Shown: positions 1 to 8,591 of the stretch, in pieces
Numbering within the stretch: the first letter of the stretch is position 1
Layout of the letters: each line of letters begins with the position of its first letter
Assembly (NCBI RefSeq): GCF_040111675.1
Contig: NZ_CP157794.1
Span: 2,563,501 to 2,627,500, forward strand
Direction of reading: 5' to 3'
Length of the DNA stretch: 64,000 nucleotides
From: Salinarimonas sp.
GTDB lineage: Bacteria; Pseudomonadota; Alphaproteobacteria; Rhizobiales; Beijerinckiaceae
Notes under the pieces: generated by a model
Told to the model about the DNA's origin: nothing
Databases searched by the model: none
What the model saw: only the letters and a program-made list of their open reading frames with translations
Translations under genes and position numbers: made by a program

Positions 1-1183
1 TGAGGAGGATCGTCACCGGGATGACGATGGCGACGACGATCGCCTCGCGCAGCCCGATGGCGAGCCCGACGAGCAGGATGATCGAGACCGTGGCGAGCCC
101 GAGATGGAACAGGAGCTCGTTCGCCTTCTCGTTCGCCGTCTCGCCGTAGTCGCGGGTGACGAGCACCTCGACGCCGTCGGGGATCAGCGCCCCGTGCAGC
201 CCCTCGACGCGCTCGACGACCGCATGCGCGATCTCGACGGCGTTGGCGCCCGGCCGCTTAGCGACGGCGAGGGAAACCGCCGGGGCGGCGTCGAGCGCGC
301 CCGTCTCGGTCGGCGCGTAGTCGAAGACGTAGTGATCGACCGCGTCGAAGGCGTAGCCGACGTCCGCCACGTCGCGGACGTAGACCGGCCGGCCGTCCCG
401 GGTGGTGACGAGGAGGTTGCCGATCTCGGCGGGGCTCGACAGCGTCTCGCCGGCGGCGAGCGCCAGCTGGTCGCCGGCGACGCGCACCTGGCCGACCGGG
501 AAGGCGCGGTTGGCCCCCTCGAGCTTCGCGGCGAGCTGCTGGAGCGTGACGCCCATCGTCGCGAGCCGCGCGGGGTCGGGCGCGACGCGGATCTCGACCG
601 GCGTCTCGCCGACGAGATAGGTGAGGCCCACGTCGTCGATCTTGGAGACCTCGACGCGCAATTCGCGCGCGATCCGCGTCAGGTCGTTCGCCGTGAAGCG
701 GTCCGCCGCCTCGGGCGCGGGCGTGAGGGTGAGCACCACGATGGCCACGTCGTCGATGCCGCGCCCGACGATCAGCGGCTCGGGGATGCCGACGGGGATG
801 CGGTCCATGTTGGCGCGCACCTTCTCGTGCACGCGCAGGATCGCGTCGTCCGAATCCGTGCCGACCTCGAAGCGGGCGGTGACCATCGCGCCGTCGTCGC
901 GGGTCTGGGAATAGACGTGCTCGACGCCGTCGATGGACTTGACGATGGTCTCCAGCGGCTCTGTGACGAGCTCGACCGCGTCCTCGGCGCGCAGGCCCGC
1001 GGCCTGAAGGTGGATGTCCACCATCGGCACCGAGATCTGCGGCTCCTCCTCGCGCGGCAGCGTGACGAGCGCGACGAGGCCGAGCGCGAGGGAGGCCAGC
1101 AGCAGGAGCGGCGTCAGCGGAGAGGTGATGAAGGCGCGGGTCAGGCCGCCCGCGATGCCGAGCTTTTGGGTCTGGTTGCTCAT
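1..1183 (-). CDS. RND efflux transporter permease subunit (partial, N-terminal part)
   Basis: About 394 N-terminal residues of a resistance-nodulation-division inner-membrane pump; the rest runs off the left edge, and whole family members are usually about 1,030-1,080 residues. RND permeases use the proton gradient to push drugs, metals or other compounds through a periplasmic adaptor and an outer-membrane channel. Seen here: a first membrane helix at about residues 22-43, the typical segment LPREEEPQI just after it, a long periplasmic porter region with the conserved DGVEHV stretch, and the start of the next membrane helices at about residues 357-394. The ATG at 1183 overlaps the stop of the adaptor gene (ATGA), so the two are co-transcribed and probably translationally coupled. 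The substrate cannot be told from this fragment. Confidence 0.93.
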   Translation of the reverse strand, partial: MSNQTQKLGIAGGLTRAFITSPLTPLLLLASLALGLVALVTLPREEEPQISVPMVDIHLQAAGLRAEDAVELVTEPLETIVKSIDGVEHVYSQTRDDGAMVTARFEVGTDSDDAILRVHEKVRANMDRIPVGIPEPLIVGRGIDDVAIVVLTLTPAPEAADRFTANDLTRIARELRVEVSKIDDVGLTYLVGETPVEIRVAPDPARLATMGVTLQQLAAKLEGANRAFPVGQVRVAGDQLALAAGETLSSPAEIGNLLVTTRDGRPVYVRDVADVGYAFDAVDHYVFDYAPTETGALDAAPAVSLAVAKRPGANAVEIAHAVVERVEGLHGALIPDGVEVLVTRDYGETANEKANELLFHLGLATVSIILLVGLAIGLREAIVVAIVIPVTILL

Positions 1184-2211
1184 TGGGCGACCTCGTCGCC
1201 GGCGCGCAGGCCGGACACGATCTCGACGGCGCCGTCGGGAAGGCGCTCGCCGATGAGGACGACGATCTCGCGCGGCCCGTCCGGACCGACGAGCGTGACG
1301 AAATCGACGCCGCCGCGGGTGTCGACGGCGTCGGCCGGGACGGCGAGCGTCTCGCGAGTGGCGACGGGGACCTCGACCAGCGTGCGCGCGCCGACGAAGA
1401 AGCCGCCGATGTCGGCGACCTCGACATCGGCCTGGACCCGACCGTTCTCGATCTGCGGGTAGACCTTGGCGATGACGCCCTCGCGCACGCTGTCCTCCGC
1501 CGCGATGCTGACGGAGGCGCCCTCCTCGAGCAGGTCGGCGTGGCGCTCGGGCAGCGACAGGCGCAGGAAGAGCCCGCCTCCCGCGATGGTGACGACCGTC
1601 TCGCCGGGCATCACCACGGCGCCCGGCGTCGCGGGCGCGGCGACCACGCGGCCGGCGATGGGGGCGACGACCGCGCCCTCCGCGGTCTGCTGGTCGAGGA
1701 CGGCGCGCTCCGCCTCGGCCGCCGCGATCTGGTTCTCGACGACCTGCACCTGCGTGCCGAGCTGGTCGACCCGCTGCTGGGTGGCGATGCCGCGGGAGAC
1801 CAGCTCCTCGGCGCGGCCGAGCTCGGTGCGAGCGTTGTCGAGCTCCGCCTGGAGGGCGCGCAGCCGCGCCTGCAGCGCGTCGCGCTGGAGGGCGAGCTTC
1901 TCGTCGACGACGCGGCCGATCGTCTGGCCCGCCTCGACGAGATCGCCCTCGGACACCGCACGCTCGACCAGCGTGCCGCCGATGCGGGCGCGGGCCGGCG
2001 CGCGGTCCCGCGCCTCGACCGTGCCGTAGACCGACTTGGTCTCGACGACCGTGACGGGCGCGACGGTCTCGGCCGCGGCGGGCGGCGCGACGAGGCTCGT
2101 CGCGGTGAGGAGGGCCACCGAGAGGACTGGGAGGAGGACTGGGGCGAGCGCGCGGGGGAGATGCCGCCCGGAGCGGGGCGTCATACGGACTTGCGGGGGA
2201 AGAGCGGGCAT
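1180..2211 (-). CDS. RND efflux periplasmic adaptor (membrane fusion protein)
   Basis: 343-residue HlyD/AcrA-type adaptor that links the inner-membrane RND pump to an outer-membrane channel. The N-terminus has a basic stretch and a hydrophobic signal/anchor at about residues 20-45 ending in an AAAE-like cleavage region. It is followed by a lipoyl/barrel-sandwich half, a coiled-coil hairpin rich in Gln/Glu/Ala at about 95-165, the second lipoyl half (APIAGRV) and beta-barrel and membrane-proximal domains. The ATG at 2211 is preceded by GAGGA at good spacing; an internal ATG at 2184 is a less likely start. The gene is first in a two-gene operon with the permease. No outer-membrane component or regulator gene is visible in the window. 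Confidence 0.93.
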   Translation of the reverse strand: MPALPPQVRMTPRSGRHLPRALAPVLLPVLSVALLTATSLVAPPAAAETVAPVTVVETKSVYGTVEARDRAPARARIGGTLVERAVSEGDLVEAGQTIGRVVDEKLALQRDALQARLRALQAELDNARTELGRAEELVSRGIATQQRVDQLGTQVQVVENQIAAAEAERAVLDQQTAEGAVVAPIAGRVVAAPATPGAVVMPGETVVTIAGGGLFLRLSLPERHADLLEEGASVSIAAEDSVREGVIAKVYPQIENGRVQADVEVADIGGFFVGARTLVEVPVATRETLAVPADAVDTRGGVDFVTLVGPDGPREIVVLIGERLPDGAVEIVSGLRAGDEVAQ

Positions 2212-2234
2212 GGCGGTCCTCGTGCCTGGATAAT

Positions 2235-2273
2235 TTAGTTAGTGCTAATATAAGAGCTCCGTCCGCGGATCAA
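2235..2273 (-). promoter_or_regulatory. Candidate promoter and operator of the RND efflux operon
   Basis: Reading leftward, TTGATC (2268-2273) and TATATT (2247-2252) are separated by 15 bp and could be -35 and -10 boxes. An inverted repeat, TTAG-N6-CTAA (2235-2248), overlaps the -10 edge. This AT-rich island is unlike its GC-rich surroundings and is where a TetR- or MarR-type repressor of a pump operon would bind. No regulator gene is adjacent, so the operator reading is inference. Confidence 0.35.
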
Positions 2274-2386
2274 GGGCCGGCGCATCCGGGCTAACCCCGA
2301 CGCGCAGGGTCGCCGCGGCGAACGCCCCGCGGATTGACATCGCGCATCCCCTCCCCTTGCCTGTGGGGCGGTAACGGAGACGCTCG

Positions 2387-3358
2387 ATGATCCTGGTATG
2401 CGGCGAGGCGCTGATCGACCTGTTCGTGGGCGAGGACGACGGGACCGCGCTCGCGGCGCGGGCCGCGCCGGGCGGCTCGCCCTTCAACGTGGCGATCGCG
2501 CTCGGCCGGCTTGGGCGGCCGGTGGGCTTCTGCGGCGGCCTCTCGACGGACCGCTTCGGCGACGTCCTGGCCGAGCGGCTCGCCCGAGCGGGCGCCGACA
2601 CGGCCTTCGCGCCGCGGCTCGCCGGGCCGACCACGATCGGCGTCGTCGCCCCGCGCCCCAACGGCGACGTCTCCTACGCCTTCCACGGCCACGGCGCGGC
2701 GGACCGCAGCCTCACCGGGGCCGACCTGCCGCAATCCCTGCCCGAGACGGTCACGGCGCTGACCTTCGGCTCGTTCTCGCTGGCCGTCGACCCGGCCGGC
2801 GCGGCCTATCTCGCGCTCGCGCAGCGCGAGGCGGGCGCGCGCGTGATCAGCCTCGACCCGAACCTGCGCGCCATGGTGACGCCCGATCTCGTGGCCTGGC
2901 GGGCGCGGATCGCCGACTTCCTGGACTGCGCCGACATCGTCAAGGCGAGCGCCGAGGACGTCGCCGACGGCTTCGGCGTCGACCCGGCGCACGCGGATGC
3001 GCTCGAGGCGCTGGTCGGCGCGTGGCTCGACGGCGGCGTCCGTCTGGTCGTCGTCACCCACGGTCCCGGCGGGGCACAGGCCTGGCTGCGGACCGCCGAG
3101 GGCGTCGCCCGGCTCGCGACGCCGGGGCGCGCGGTGACCGTCGCGGACACGGTCGGCGCCGGCGACACGCTGCACGCGGCGCTGCTGGCGCGGCTCGATG
3201 CGCAAGGCCTGCTCGACACCGCCGGGCTCGCACGCCTCACGCCCGCCATCGTGGAGGACGCCCTCGCCTTCGCCGTCTGCGCCGCCTCGATCACCTGCGA
3301 GCGGCCGGGCGCGAATCCGCCGACATCGGCCGAAGCGGCAGCCCGCCTGACGGGCTGA
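2387..3358 (+). CDS. PfkB-family carbohydrate kinase (fructokinase-like)
   Basis: 323-residue ribokinase/PfkB-fold sugar kinase that transfers phosphate from ATP to a sugar, most like bacterial fructokinases. Visible motifs: the N-terminal GEALIDL strand, the sugar-binding GGSPFNVAIALGRLG glycine-rich segment at about residues 29-43, SLDPNLR in mid-protein, and the C-terminal catalytic/anion-hole motif DTVGAGDT at about residue 258, which contains the catalytic aspartate. Length is normal for the family. It is a single gene divergent from the efflux operon. The true sugar could be fructose, another ketose or 2-keto-3-deoxygluconate; I favour fructose because of the overall motif pattern, but this is inference. 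Confidence 0.88.
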   Translation: MILVCGEALIDLFVGEDDGTALAARAAPGGSPFNVAIALGRLGRPVGFCGGLSTDRFGDVLAERLARAGADTAFAPRLAGPTTIGVVAPRPNGDVSYAFHGHGAADRSLTGADLPQSLPETVTALTFGSFSLAVDPAGAAYLALAQREAGARVISLDPNLRAMVTPDLVAWRARIADFLDCADIVKASAEDVADGFGVDPAHADALEALVGAWLDGGVRLVVVTHGPGGAQAWLRTAEGVARLATPGRAVTVADTVGAGDTLHAALLARLDAQGLLDTAGLARLTPAIVEDALAFAVCAASITCERPGANPPTSAEAAARLTG

Positions 3359-3376
3359 GGCTCCGCCGTCCTCGAC

Positions 3377-3405
3377 AAGAAAACGCCGGGCGCGGGGCCC
3401 GGCGT
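3377..3405 (-). terminator. Rho-independent terminator of the IalB gene
   Basis: A 9-bp perfect GC stem (3383-3391 with 3397-3405) with a 5-nt loop. On the minus strand it is followed by a U-rich run (the complement of AAGAAAA at 3377-3383). It lies between two convergent genes and faces the minus-strand gene; on the plus strand there is no T run. Confidence 0.7.
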
Positions 3406-3431
3406 CCTCGTGCGTTCGAACGCGGCGCGCC

Positions 3432-4118
3432 TCACTGCGGCGCGGCGGCCCCGCTTTCCTGCTCGAGACGCTGGCGCAGCTCCTCGGAGCGGCGCTGCAG
3501 CTCCTCCTGCAGCCGGCGCTGCTGAGCCTCGAGCTCGGCCGGGTCGATCGGATCGCCCTCCCAGCCGGCGGTGAAGCCCTCGAGCGGCACCTGGAAGGTG
3601 ACGACCTGCGCCATCTGGTTCTGGACCGAGATGTTGAGGGTGTTGCCGGCCTTCATCTGGTCGACGACCTGCTGGCTGATCGGCGATTCGGCGAAGCAGC
3701 CGTTGGGGAAGCAGATCGCGAAGGCGCCGTTCGTGGTCGAGTTCTGGTCGGCCGCGAAGCGGATGCCGGGCTGCAGCAGGAGGCCGAGCGGCATCAGGAA
3801 GCGGGCGACGAGCTGGTCCTCCTGCCCCTCGGGCGCGTCGATGTCGTAGATCGCCACGGCGAGGACCGGCTGGCCCTGATCGGAAACGAAGTCGCGGGTG
3901 ACGTAGCAGATCTCCGAGCCCGAAGCCTGATCCTCGCCGCACAGCTTGGTCCAGCCGGTCTGGGACGGCTCGGGCACGACGGGAACGACGTTGGGCTGGC
4001 CGGGGGCCGGCGGGGTCTGGGCCGAAGCCGCGAGCGGCGCGAGCGCGCCGGCCGCCACGGCGAGGGCGGTCACGAGGACGAGGCCTCGCTTGCGCGCGAA
4101 TCGAGCCGTAATCGACAT
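3432..4118 (-). CDS. Invasion-associated locus B (IalB) family protein
   Basis: 228-residue exported protein of the IalB family, common in Hyphomicrobiales and first linked to erythrocyte invasion in Bartonella; in free-living species its role is unknown. It has a basic N-terminus, a signal-peptide core at about residues 11-30 ending in ASAQ, and then the IalB beta-rich domain with paired cysteines (KLCGED...SEICYV and AICFPNGCF). The last 40 residues form a charged Glu/Gln/Arg helix or coiled coil beginning at about residue 185. The start at 4118 is preceded by GAGAGGAAA; a longer frame to 4226 lacks signal-peptide logic. The gene stands alone and ends at a clear terminator. Confidence 0.88.
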   Translation of the reverse strand: MSITARFARKRGLVLVTALAVAAGALAPLAASAQTPPAPGQPNVVPVVPEPSQTGWTKLCGEDQASGSEICYVTRDFVSDQGQPVLAVAIYDIDAPEGQEDQLVARFLMPLGLLLQPGIRFAADQNSTTNGAFAICFPNGCFAESPISQQVVDQMKAGNTLNISVQNQMAQVVTFQVPLEGFTAGWEGDPIDPAELEAQQRRLQEELQRRSEELRQRLEQESGAAAPQ

Positions 4119-4352
4119 CCTGTATTTCCTCTCGCTACGTCTGGAGGGAAGCTTCTTGACGGGCGGGCGCGGCGCTCGGCCCCGCCCGGGCGGCCCGCTC
4201 TTCGTTGCCCATTGGGGCGAAGGCATGGCGCGACCCGCGTCCTTTTAGCGGCTCGCCTTCGCAGATTCCAGTCGTTAACGCTCTCTCTCCTTATGCTATT
4301 TTGATCATCGAATCGCGCTCGCCGCACCCGACTCCGACCAGGAAGATGCCCC

Positions 4353-6176
4353 GTGCCCGCGCTGACGCTCCCCGCCCTCGCCCGCCGCATGGCGCTCGCC
4401 TGCGCTATCTCCCTCGCCGCGCTCGCGCCCGTCGCGGCCGAGGAGGCGCCGCCCGAGCCGCGCCACGGCGTGGCGATGCACGGCGATCCCGCGCTCGGCC
4501 CGGACTTCACGCACTTCCCCTACGCGAACCCCGAGGCCGCCGGCGGCGGACGCCTGGCGATCGCGCTGCAGGGCACCTACGACAGCCTCAACCCGTTCAT
4601 CACGCTCGGCGTCGCCCCGGATGCGGGGCCGAAATTCGTCTGGGAGAGCCTGATGGCGCGCTCGCTCGACGAGCCGTTCACGCTCTACGGCCTCGTGGCG
4701 CGATCCATCACGATGCCCGAGGACCGCTCCTGGGCCGAGTTCGCGCTCGACCCGCGCGCCACCTTCTCCGACGGCGAGCCGCTCACGGCGCAGGACGTGA
4801 AGATCTCCTTCGAGCTCCTGCGCGACAAGGGCAAGCCGTACTATCGCGGCAATTTCGGCAAGGTCGCCGCGGTGGAGGTGATCGACGACCACACGATCCG
4901 CTTCGATTTCGGCGACAGCGGCGACCGGGAGCTGCCGCTGCTCATCGGCATGATGCCGATCTTCGCCACGCACACGATCGATCCCGAGACCTTCGACCAG
5001 ACGACGCTCGTGCCGCCGGTGGGCTCCGGCCCCTACGCGTTCGACACGGTCTCGCCGGGCGAGCGTGTCGTGCTGAAGCGCCGGGACGACTATTGGGGCG
5101 CGGACCTCCCGGTCCGCCGCGGCATGAACACGGTGGACGAGATCCGCTACGAGTTCTTCCGCGACGCCAACACCATGTTCGAGGCCTTCAAGACAGGCGT
5201 CTACGACCTGCGCTTCGAGAGCGATCCGACGCGCTGGGCCACGGGCTACGACTTCCCGGCCCTGCAGGAGGGGCGAATCGTCAAGGAGGAAGTGCCCCAG
5301 CGCACGCCGCAGGGCATGAACGGCTTCGTCTACAACACGCGCCAGGACGTCTTCTCCGACATCCGCGTGCGCGAGGCGCTGACCTACGTCTTCGACTTCG
5401 AGTGGGTGAACGAGAATCTGCTCTTCGGGCTGTTCCAGCGCGCCGGCTCGTATTTCGACGGCTCGGACCTCTCCGCCCGAGGCGTTCCGGCGAGCGCGGC
5501 GGAGCGCGCGCTCCTCGCGCCCTATGCGGACGCGGTCCTGCCCGCGGTGATGGAGGGGACCTGGGAGCCGCCGAAGAGCGACGGCTCGGGGCGCGACCGG
5601 GCGCAGATCCGCAAGGCGCTCGCGCTCCTCGCCGAGGCCGGCTGGTCCCTGCAGGACGGCGTGATGAGGAACGAGGCGGGCGAGCCCTTCGCCTTCGAGT
5701 TCCTGGCGGTGAACCGGCAGCAGGAGCGCCTCGCGCTCAACTTCGCCGACGCGCTGAAGCGCATCGGCATCGACATGTCGATCCGCCTCGTCGACGACGC
5801 GCAATATTGGCGCCGGCTCGCGGATTTCGACTACGACATGATCCAGTGGACCTGGCCGGCCTCGCTGTCGCCGGGCAACGAGCAGGTCAACCGCTGGACC
5901 AGCGCCGCGGCGGATCGGTCCGGCTCGCTCAACTTCGCCGGGGCGCGCGAGCCCGGCATCGACGCCGCCATCGCGGCGATGCTGGAGGCGACCGAACGCG
6001 ACGATTTCGAGGCCGCGGTGCGCGCCCTCGATCGGCTCCTGATCTCGGGCCACTACGTCGTGCCCCTCTACAACCAGCAGAACATCTGGGTCGCCTACGA
6101 CGCGGGCCTGGCGCGGCCCGATCCCGCGCCGTTGCGCGGGCTTCCGGCGGACGTGTGGTGGCGCACCGGAGAGTGA
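4353..6176 (+). CDS. Extracellular solute-binding protein, family 5 (peptide-binding, YejA-like)
   Basis: 607-residue periplasmic binding protein of the peptide/nickel/opine ABC-transporter family 5, closest in build to YejA-type proteins that bind oligopeptides or microcin C. It has a signal peptide at about residues 10-30 (cut near VAAEE), the family start GRLAIALQGTYDSLNPF, and the long two-lobed fold typical of 550-620-residue members. The GTG at 4353 is preceded by AGGAAG and is preferred; an ATG at 4389 would still keep the signal core. No permease or ATPase genes lie next to it, so it is an orphan receptor. A small gap separates it from the ligase-like gene downstream on the same strand. 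Confidence 0.87.
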   Translation: MPALTLPALARRMALACAISLAALAPVAAEEAPPEPRHGVAMHGDPALGPDFTHFPYANPEAAGGGRLAIALQGTYDSLNPFITLGVAPDAGPKFVWESLMARSLDEPFTLYGLVARSITMPEDRSWAEFALDPRATFSDGEPLTAQDVKISFELLRDKGKPYYRGNFGKVAAVEVIDDHTIRFDFGDSGDRELPLLIGMMPIFATHTIDPETFDQTTLVPPVGSGPYAFDTVSPGERVVLKRRDDYWGADLPVRRGMNTVDEIRYEFFRDANTMFEAFKTGVYDLRFESDPTRWATGYDFPALQEGRIVKEEVPQRTPQGMNGFVYNTRQDVFSDIRVREALTYVFDFEWVNENLLFGLFQRAGSYFDGSDLSARGVPASAAERALLAPYADAVLPAVMEGTWEPPKSDGSGRDRAQIRKALALLAEAGWSLQDGVMRNEAGEPFAFEFLAVNRQQERLALNFADALKRIGIDMSIRLVDDAQYWRRLADFDYDMIQWTWPASLSPGNEQVNRWTSAAADRSGSLNFAGAREPGIDAAIAAMLEATERDDFEAAVRALDRLLISGHYVVPLYNQQNIWVAYDAGLARPDPAPLRGLPADVWWRTGE

Positions 6177-6220
6177 GCGCGGATTCGCCGGGGGGCGACG
6201 AACGGACGGCGGGAGGGGGC

Positions 6221-7492
6221 ATGACGAGGCCGGCGGCGGAGAAGGAGCGTGAGACGGTGGAGGGGCCGGCGGCTCCCGCTGCCCGCGGCCTCGACGCCTT
6301 GTTCGCCGAGCGCGCGGCGCATGGTCCGCAGGCCATCGCCTTCGTCGATCAGCCGGCGCGGGAGAGCTGGTGCGGGCGTCCGCGCATCGCCTGGAGCTAC
6401 GGGGCGGCCGAGCCCATCGTCGCGCGGCTGTCGGCCTTCTTCGACAGTCTCGGCCTGCCCCCGGCGGCGCCGGTGGCGGTCTGCCTGCCGGCCGGTTCGG
6501 AGGCGCTGCTCACGCTGCTGGCGCTCGAGCGCGCCGGCCTGACGCCCTGCCTGCTCCCGCTCGCCTGGCCCCGGGACGACCTCGCGCGGGCCGTCGAGGC
6601 CACCGGGGCCGTCGCGGTCGTGACCCAGAGCTGGATCGGTTCGCTGAAGCCGGCGGAGACCTTCCGGGACATCGCGATGGCCTATTACGGCCTGCGCTTC
6701 GTTCTCGGCTTCGGGCCGCAGACGCCGGACGGCGTGCTCGACCTCGACCGGGTGATGATCGACGAGCGGCCGATTCTCGCCGGGCGCGGCGAGCCGACGC
6801 CACCGCCCGCGGAGGCGCCGCCGGAGCCGGGACTCGTCACCCTGGCGCGGCGCGAGGACGGGATCGTCGCGGCCTGGCGGCCGGCGTCCTCGTGGATCGC
6901 CGCCGCGAGCGACTTCCTCGCGATCGCCCGCTACCGACCCGAGGAACGGATCCTCTCGCTCGTGGCGCCCGACGACCTGGTGGGGCTCGTGACCGGATTC
7001 GTCGGAAGCCTGCTCGTCGGCGCGCCGCTCGAGAGCCACGGGCTGTTCGACGGCCCGGCCCTGGCCGCCGCCTTGGCGCAGGAGCACGAGACCCGCCTCG
7101 TCGCTCCCGGCTGGATGGAGCCGGCCCTCGCGGCCGCCGCCCTGCCCGCCTGCGTCACGGGCCTGGTCCTGACGCATGCGGCGCCGACCCGCTTTCGTGC
7201 GCGAACCGGCCTGGCGCGGCCGGTCGTCGACGTCCTCGCGCTCGAGCCGTGGGCGCTGGTGAGCCGCCCGCGCGGGCGTAGCGGGCAGGTCGCGATCCGC
7301 CTCGACGAGGGTTCGGACGCGGGCGCCGGCCTGCTTGTGCGCCGCGACGAGACGGGGTTGCTCGCGGTGTCCGGCGCCGCCGCCGCGGCACGGCTCTACA
7401 CCCGTGGCTACGTTCGAGCAGAAGATGACGACTGGCGCCCAACGGGTTACAGAGCCGACGTTTTCGCCGGTATCGTCATCGGCGTCGCCTAG
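6221..7492 (+). CDS. ANL-superfamily (AMP-ligase-like) protein lacking catalytic motifs
   Basis: 423-residue protein that follows the plan of the large domain of acyl-CoA/AMP ligases. It has an N-terminal region with YGAAEPIVARLSAFFDSLGL-type fold elements, then PVAVCLPAGSEALLTLLALERAGLTP, then a segment where the ATP-binding TSGTTG-x-PKG loop should lie. There it reads LARREDGIVAAWRPASSW, so the loop is gone. Near the C-terminus the usual TGD aspartate motif is TGYRAD, and the whole C-terminal lid domain with its lysine is missing. It is therefore probably not an active adenylating enzyme; a binding or regulatory role is possible. The ATG at 6221 follows GGGAGGGGG. It may be co-transcribed with the upstream binding-protein gene (44-bp gap). 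Confidence 0.7.
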   Translation: MTRPAAEKERETVEGPAAPAARGLDALFAERAAHGPQAIAFVDQPARESWCGRPRIAWSYGAAEPIVARLSAFFDSLGLPPAAPVAVCLPAGSEALLTLLALERAGLTPCLLPLAWPRDDLARAVEATGAVAVVTQSWIGSLKPAETFRDIAMAYYGLRFVLGFGPQTPDGVLDLDRVMIDERPILAGRGEPTPPPAEAPPEPGLVTLARREDGIVAAWRPASSWIAAASDFLAIARYRPEERILSLVAPDDLVGLVTGFVGSLLVGAPLESHGLFDGPALAAALAQEHETRLVAPGWMEPALAAAALPACVTGLVLTHAAPTRFRARTGLARPVVDVLALEPWALVSRPRGRSGQVAIRLDEGSDAGAGLLVRRDETGLLAVSGAAAAARLYTRGYVRAEDDDWRPTGYRADVFAGIVIGVA

Positions 7493-7648
7493 CTCGGCAC
7501 GCGCCGGAGCACGCGGCGGCTGCCTGGCGAGGCGGCACCTTGCGGCGCACAATTGGAGCGCTCGGACAGCGATTTCCCTATGGAACGGCGCGCGAAAATG
7601 TGCGTTGATGAGGCGGCTCTGAACCAGAGCCGCTGAATCCGGCCTGCG

Positions 7649-8008
7649 ATGACCCCGCTGCAACGCATCCTGATCGTCGACGACGGCGCCCGCGAGACCG
7701 ACGCGGCTCTCTCCGCCGAGCTCGCGGAGCTCGGCTACGCCTCCGTCACCGCCTCCCTCGAGGCGACCGACGAGGTCCTCGCCGTGATACCGACGCCGAA
7801 GGCGATCGTGCTGCAGGTGCCGCGCGGCGCCGACGCAGCGGAGCGCGCGCGGTTCGAGCGCCTCGCCGAGCGCCTGCGCGCGAACCGGGAGGAGACGAGT
7901 GCGCCCGTGATCGTCGCCGACGCCGCCACGCTCGCCGCCCCCGGGAGCTTCGCGCGCCTGATCGAGGCGCATGTCGGCGCCGGCGCCCTCGCGGGCCCGG
8001 ACCGCTGA
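7649..8008 (+). CDS. Receiver-like (CheY-fold) protein without the phospho-acceptor aspartate
   Basis: 119 residues. It begins like a response-regulator receiver (ILIVDDGARETDAALSAELAELGY), so the paired acidic residues after beta-1 are kept. At the position of the phosphorylated aspartate at the end of beta-3 it reads KAIVLQVPRG in place of a DLVLLDLxMP-type strand, and no conserved Thr/Ser...Lys switch pair is obvious. It therefore looks like a pseudo-receiver, perhaps working by protein-protein contact. The ATG at 7649 is the first in frame. It follows the degenerate ligase-like gene by about 156 bp. The receiver assignment rests on pattern only. Confidence 0.6.
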   Translation: MTPLQRILIVDDGARETDAALSAELAELGYASVTASLEATDEVLAVIPTPKAIVLQVPRGADAAERARFERLAERLRANREETSAPVIVADAATLAAPGSFARLIEAHVGAGALAGPDR

Positions 8009-8102
8009 AAGATTCGCGTTCTTCGGAAAGCAAAGCTTAACCACGTCCGGTGAAGATCGCGCCGTTCCTCGGCCCATGGGTCCGGGCACACGGGAGGCGC
8101 TC

Positions 8103-8327
8103 ATGCTCGGCTCCGGCCGTCCCTCGATCATCCTGTCCACGCTCAAGGCCGCGATCGTGGTCGGCGCCTTGAGCTACGTGGCAGCCGACTGGCTGTCGAA
8201 CGGCTTCGATCGCGACGGTCTCGCCCGGATCGCGGCGCAGAGCCAGCCCGAGCCGCTCGTCACCGGCTCGCTCGGGGACGCCCTGCGCGGAGGGCGGCTC
8301 GACCCGTGCGGCGAGGACGCGCGCTGA
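8103..8327 (+). CDS. Small membrane-anchored protein of unknown function
   Basis: 74 residues beginning MLGSGRPSIILSTLKAA. A single hydrophobic segment at about residues 9-28 is a likely membrane anchor or uncleaved signal. It is followed by a short polar tail ending CGEDAR. The ATG at 8103 has GGGAGG seven bases upstream, which supports this start over an earlier in-frame ATG at 7971 that overlaps the preceding gene. I do not recognise a family. Similar small single-helix proteins are common beside regulatory genes, but no function can be stated. Confidence 0.5.
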   Translation: MLGSGRPSIILSTLKAAIVVGALSYVAADWLSNGFDRDGLARIAAQSQPEPLVTGSLGDALRGGRLDPCGEDAR

Positions 8328-8451
8328 GGTCGCCGGCGGAGACGCGCCTGTCGACGCCCGGCGCGCCGGTGTCCACGGCCGCATCCGGGTATCGGATGCG
8401 CATTTCGCGACGAAAGTGGCCGAAGCGACGGCTTTCGAGGCCCCCTGACGA

Positions 8452-8479
8452 TTGACAAGGGTGCTTCAACACCTATGGT
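8452..8479 (+). promoter_or_regulatory. Sigma-70-type promoter of the DEAD-box helicase gene
   Basis: A perfect TTGACA (8452-8457) and TATGGT (8474-8479) with a 16-bp spacer. Transcription would start near 8486 and leave a leader of about 105 nt before the ATG at 8592. Long leaders are common for cold-inducible helicase genes, but no specific cold-shock element could be identified. Confidence 0.6.
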
Positions 8480-8591
8480 CCCCTCGCACGGCAGCCCCGC
8501 CGGCGGGGCGAGAGCCCTCATGCCCGCCCTTCGTCGCCGTGCGGGGCGAGCGCGTCAAGCAGCGGCCGGGCCGCGAGAGTTCTCAACCTAC

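Noticed and set aside
104..1462. Long plus-strand open frame opposite the efflux genes
   Set aside because: It lies antisense to a clear RND permease and adaptor and gives an Arg/Asp/Gly-rich product without motifs; GC-rich DNA leaves long open frames on the wrong strand.
8475..8591. N-terminal extension of the DEAD-box helicase
   Set aside because: The start would lie inside the -10 box of a good promoter and the extra residues do not belong to the family; the ATG at 8592 is standard.
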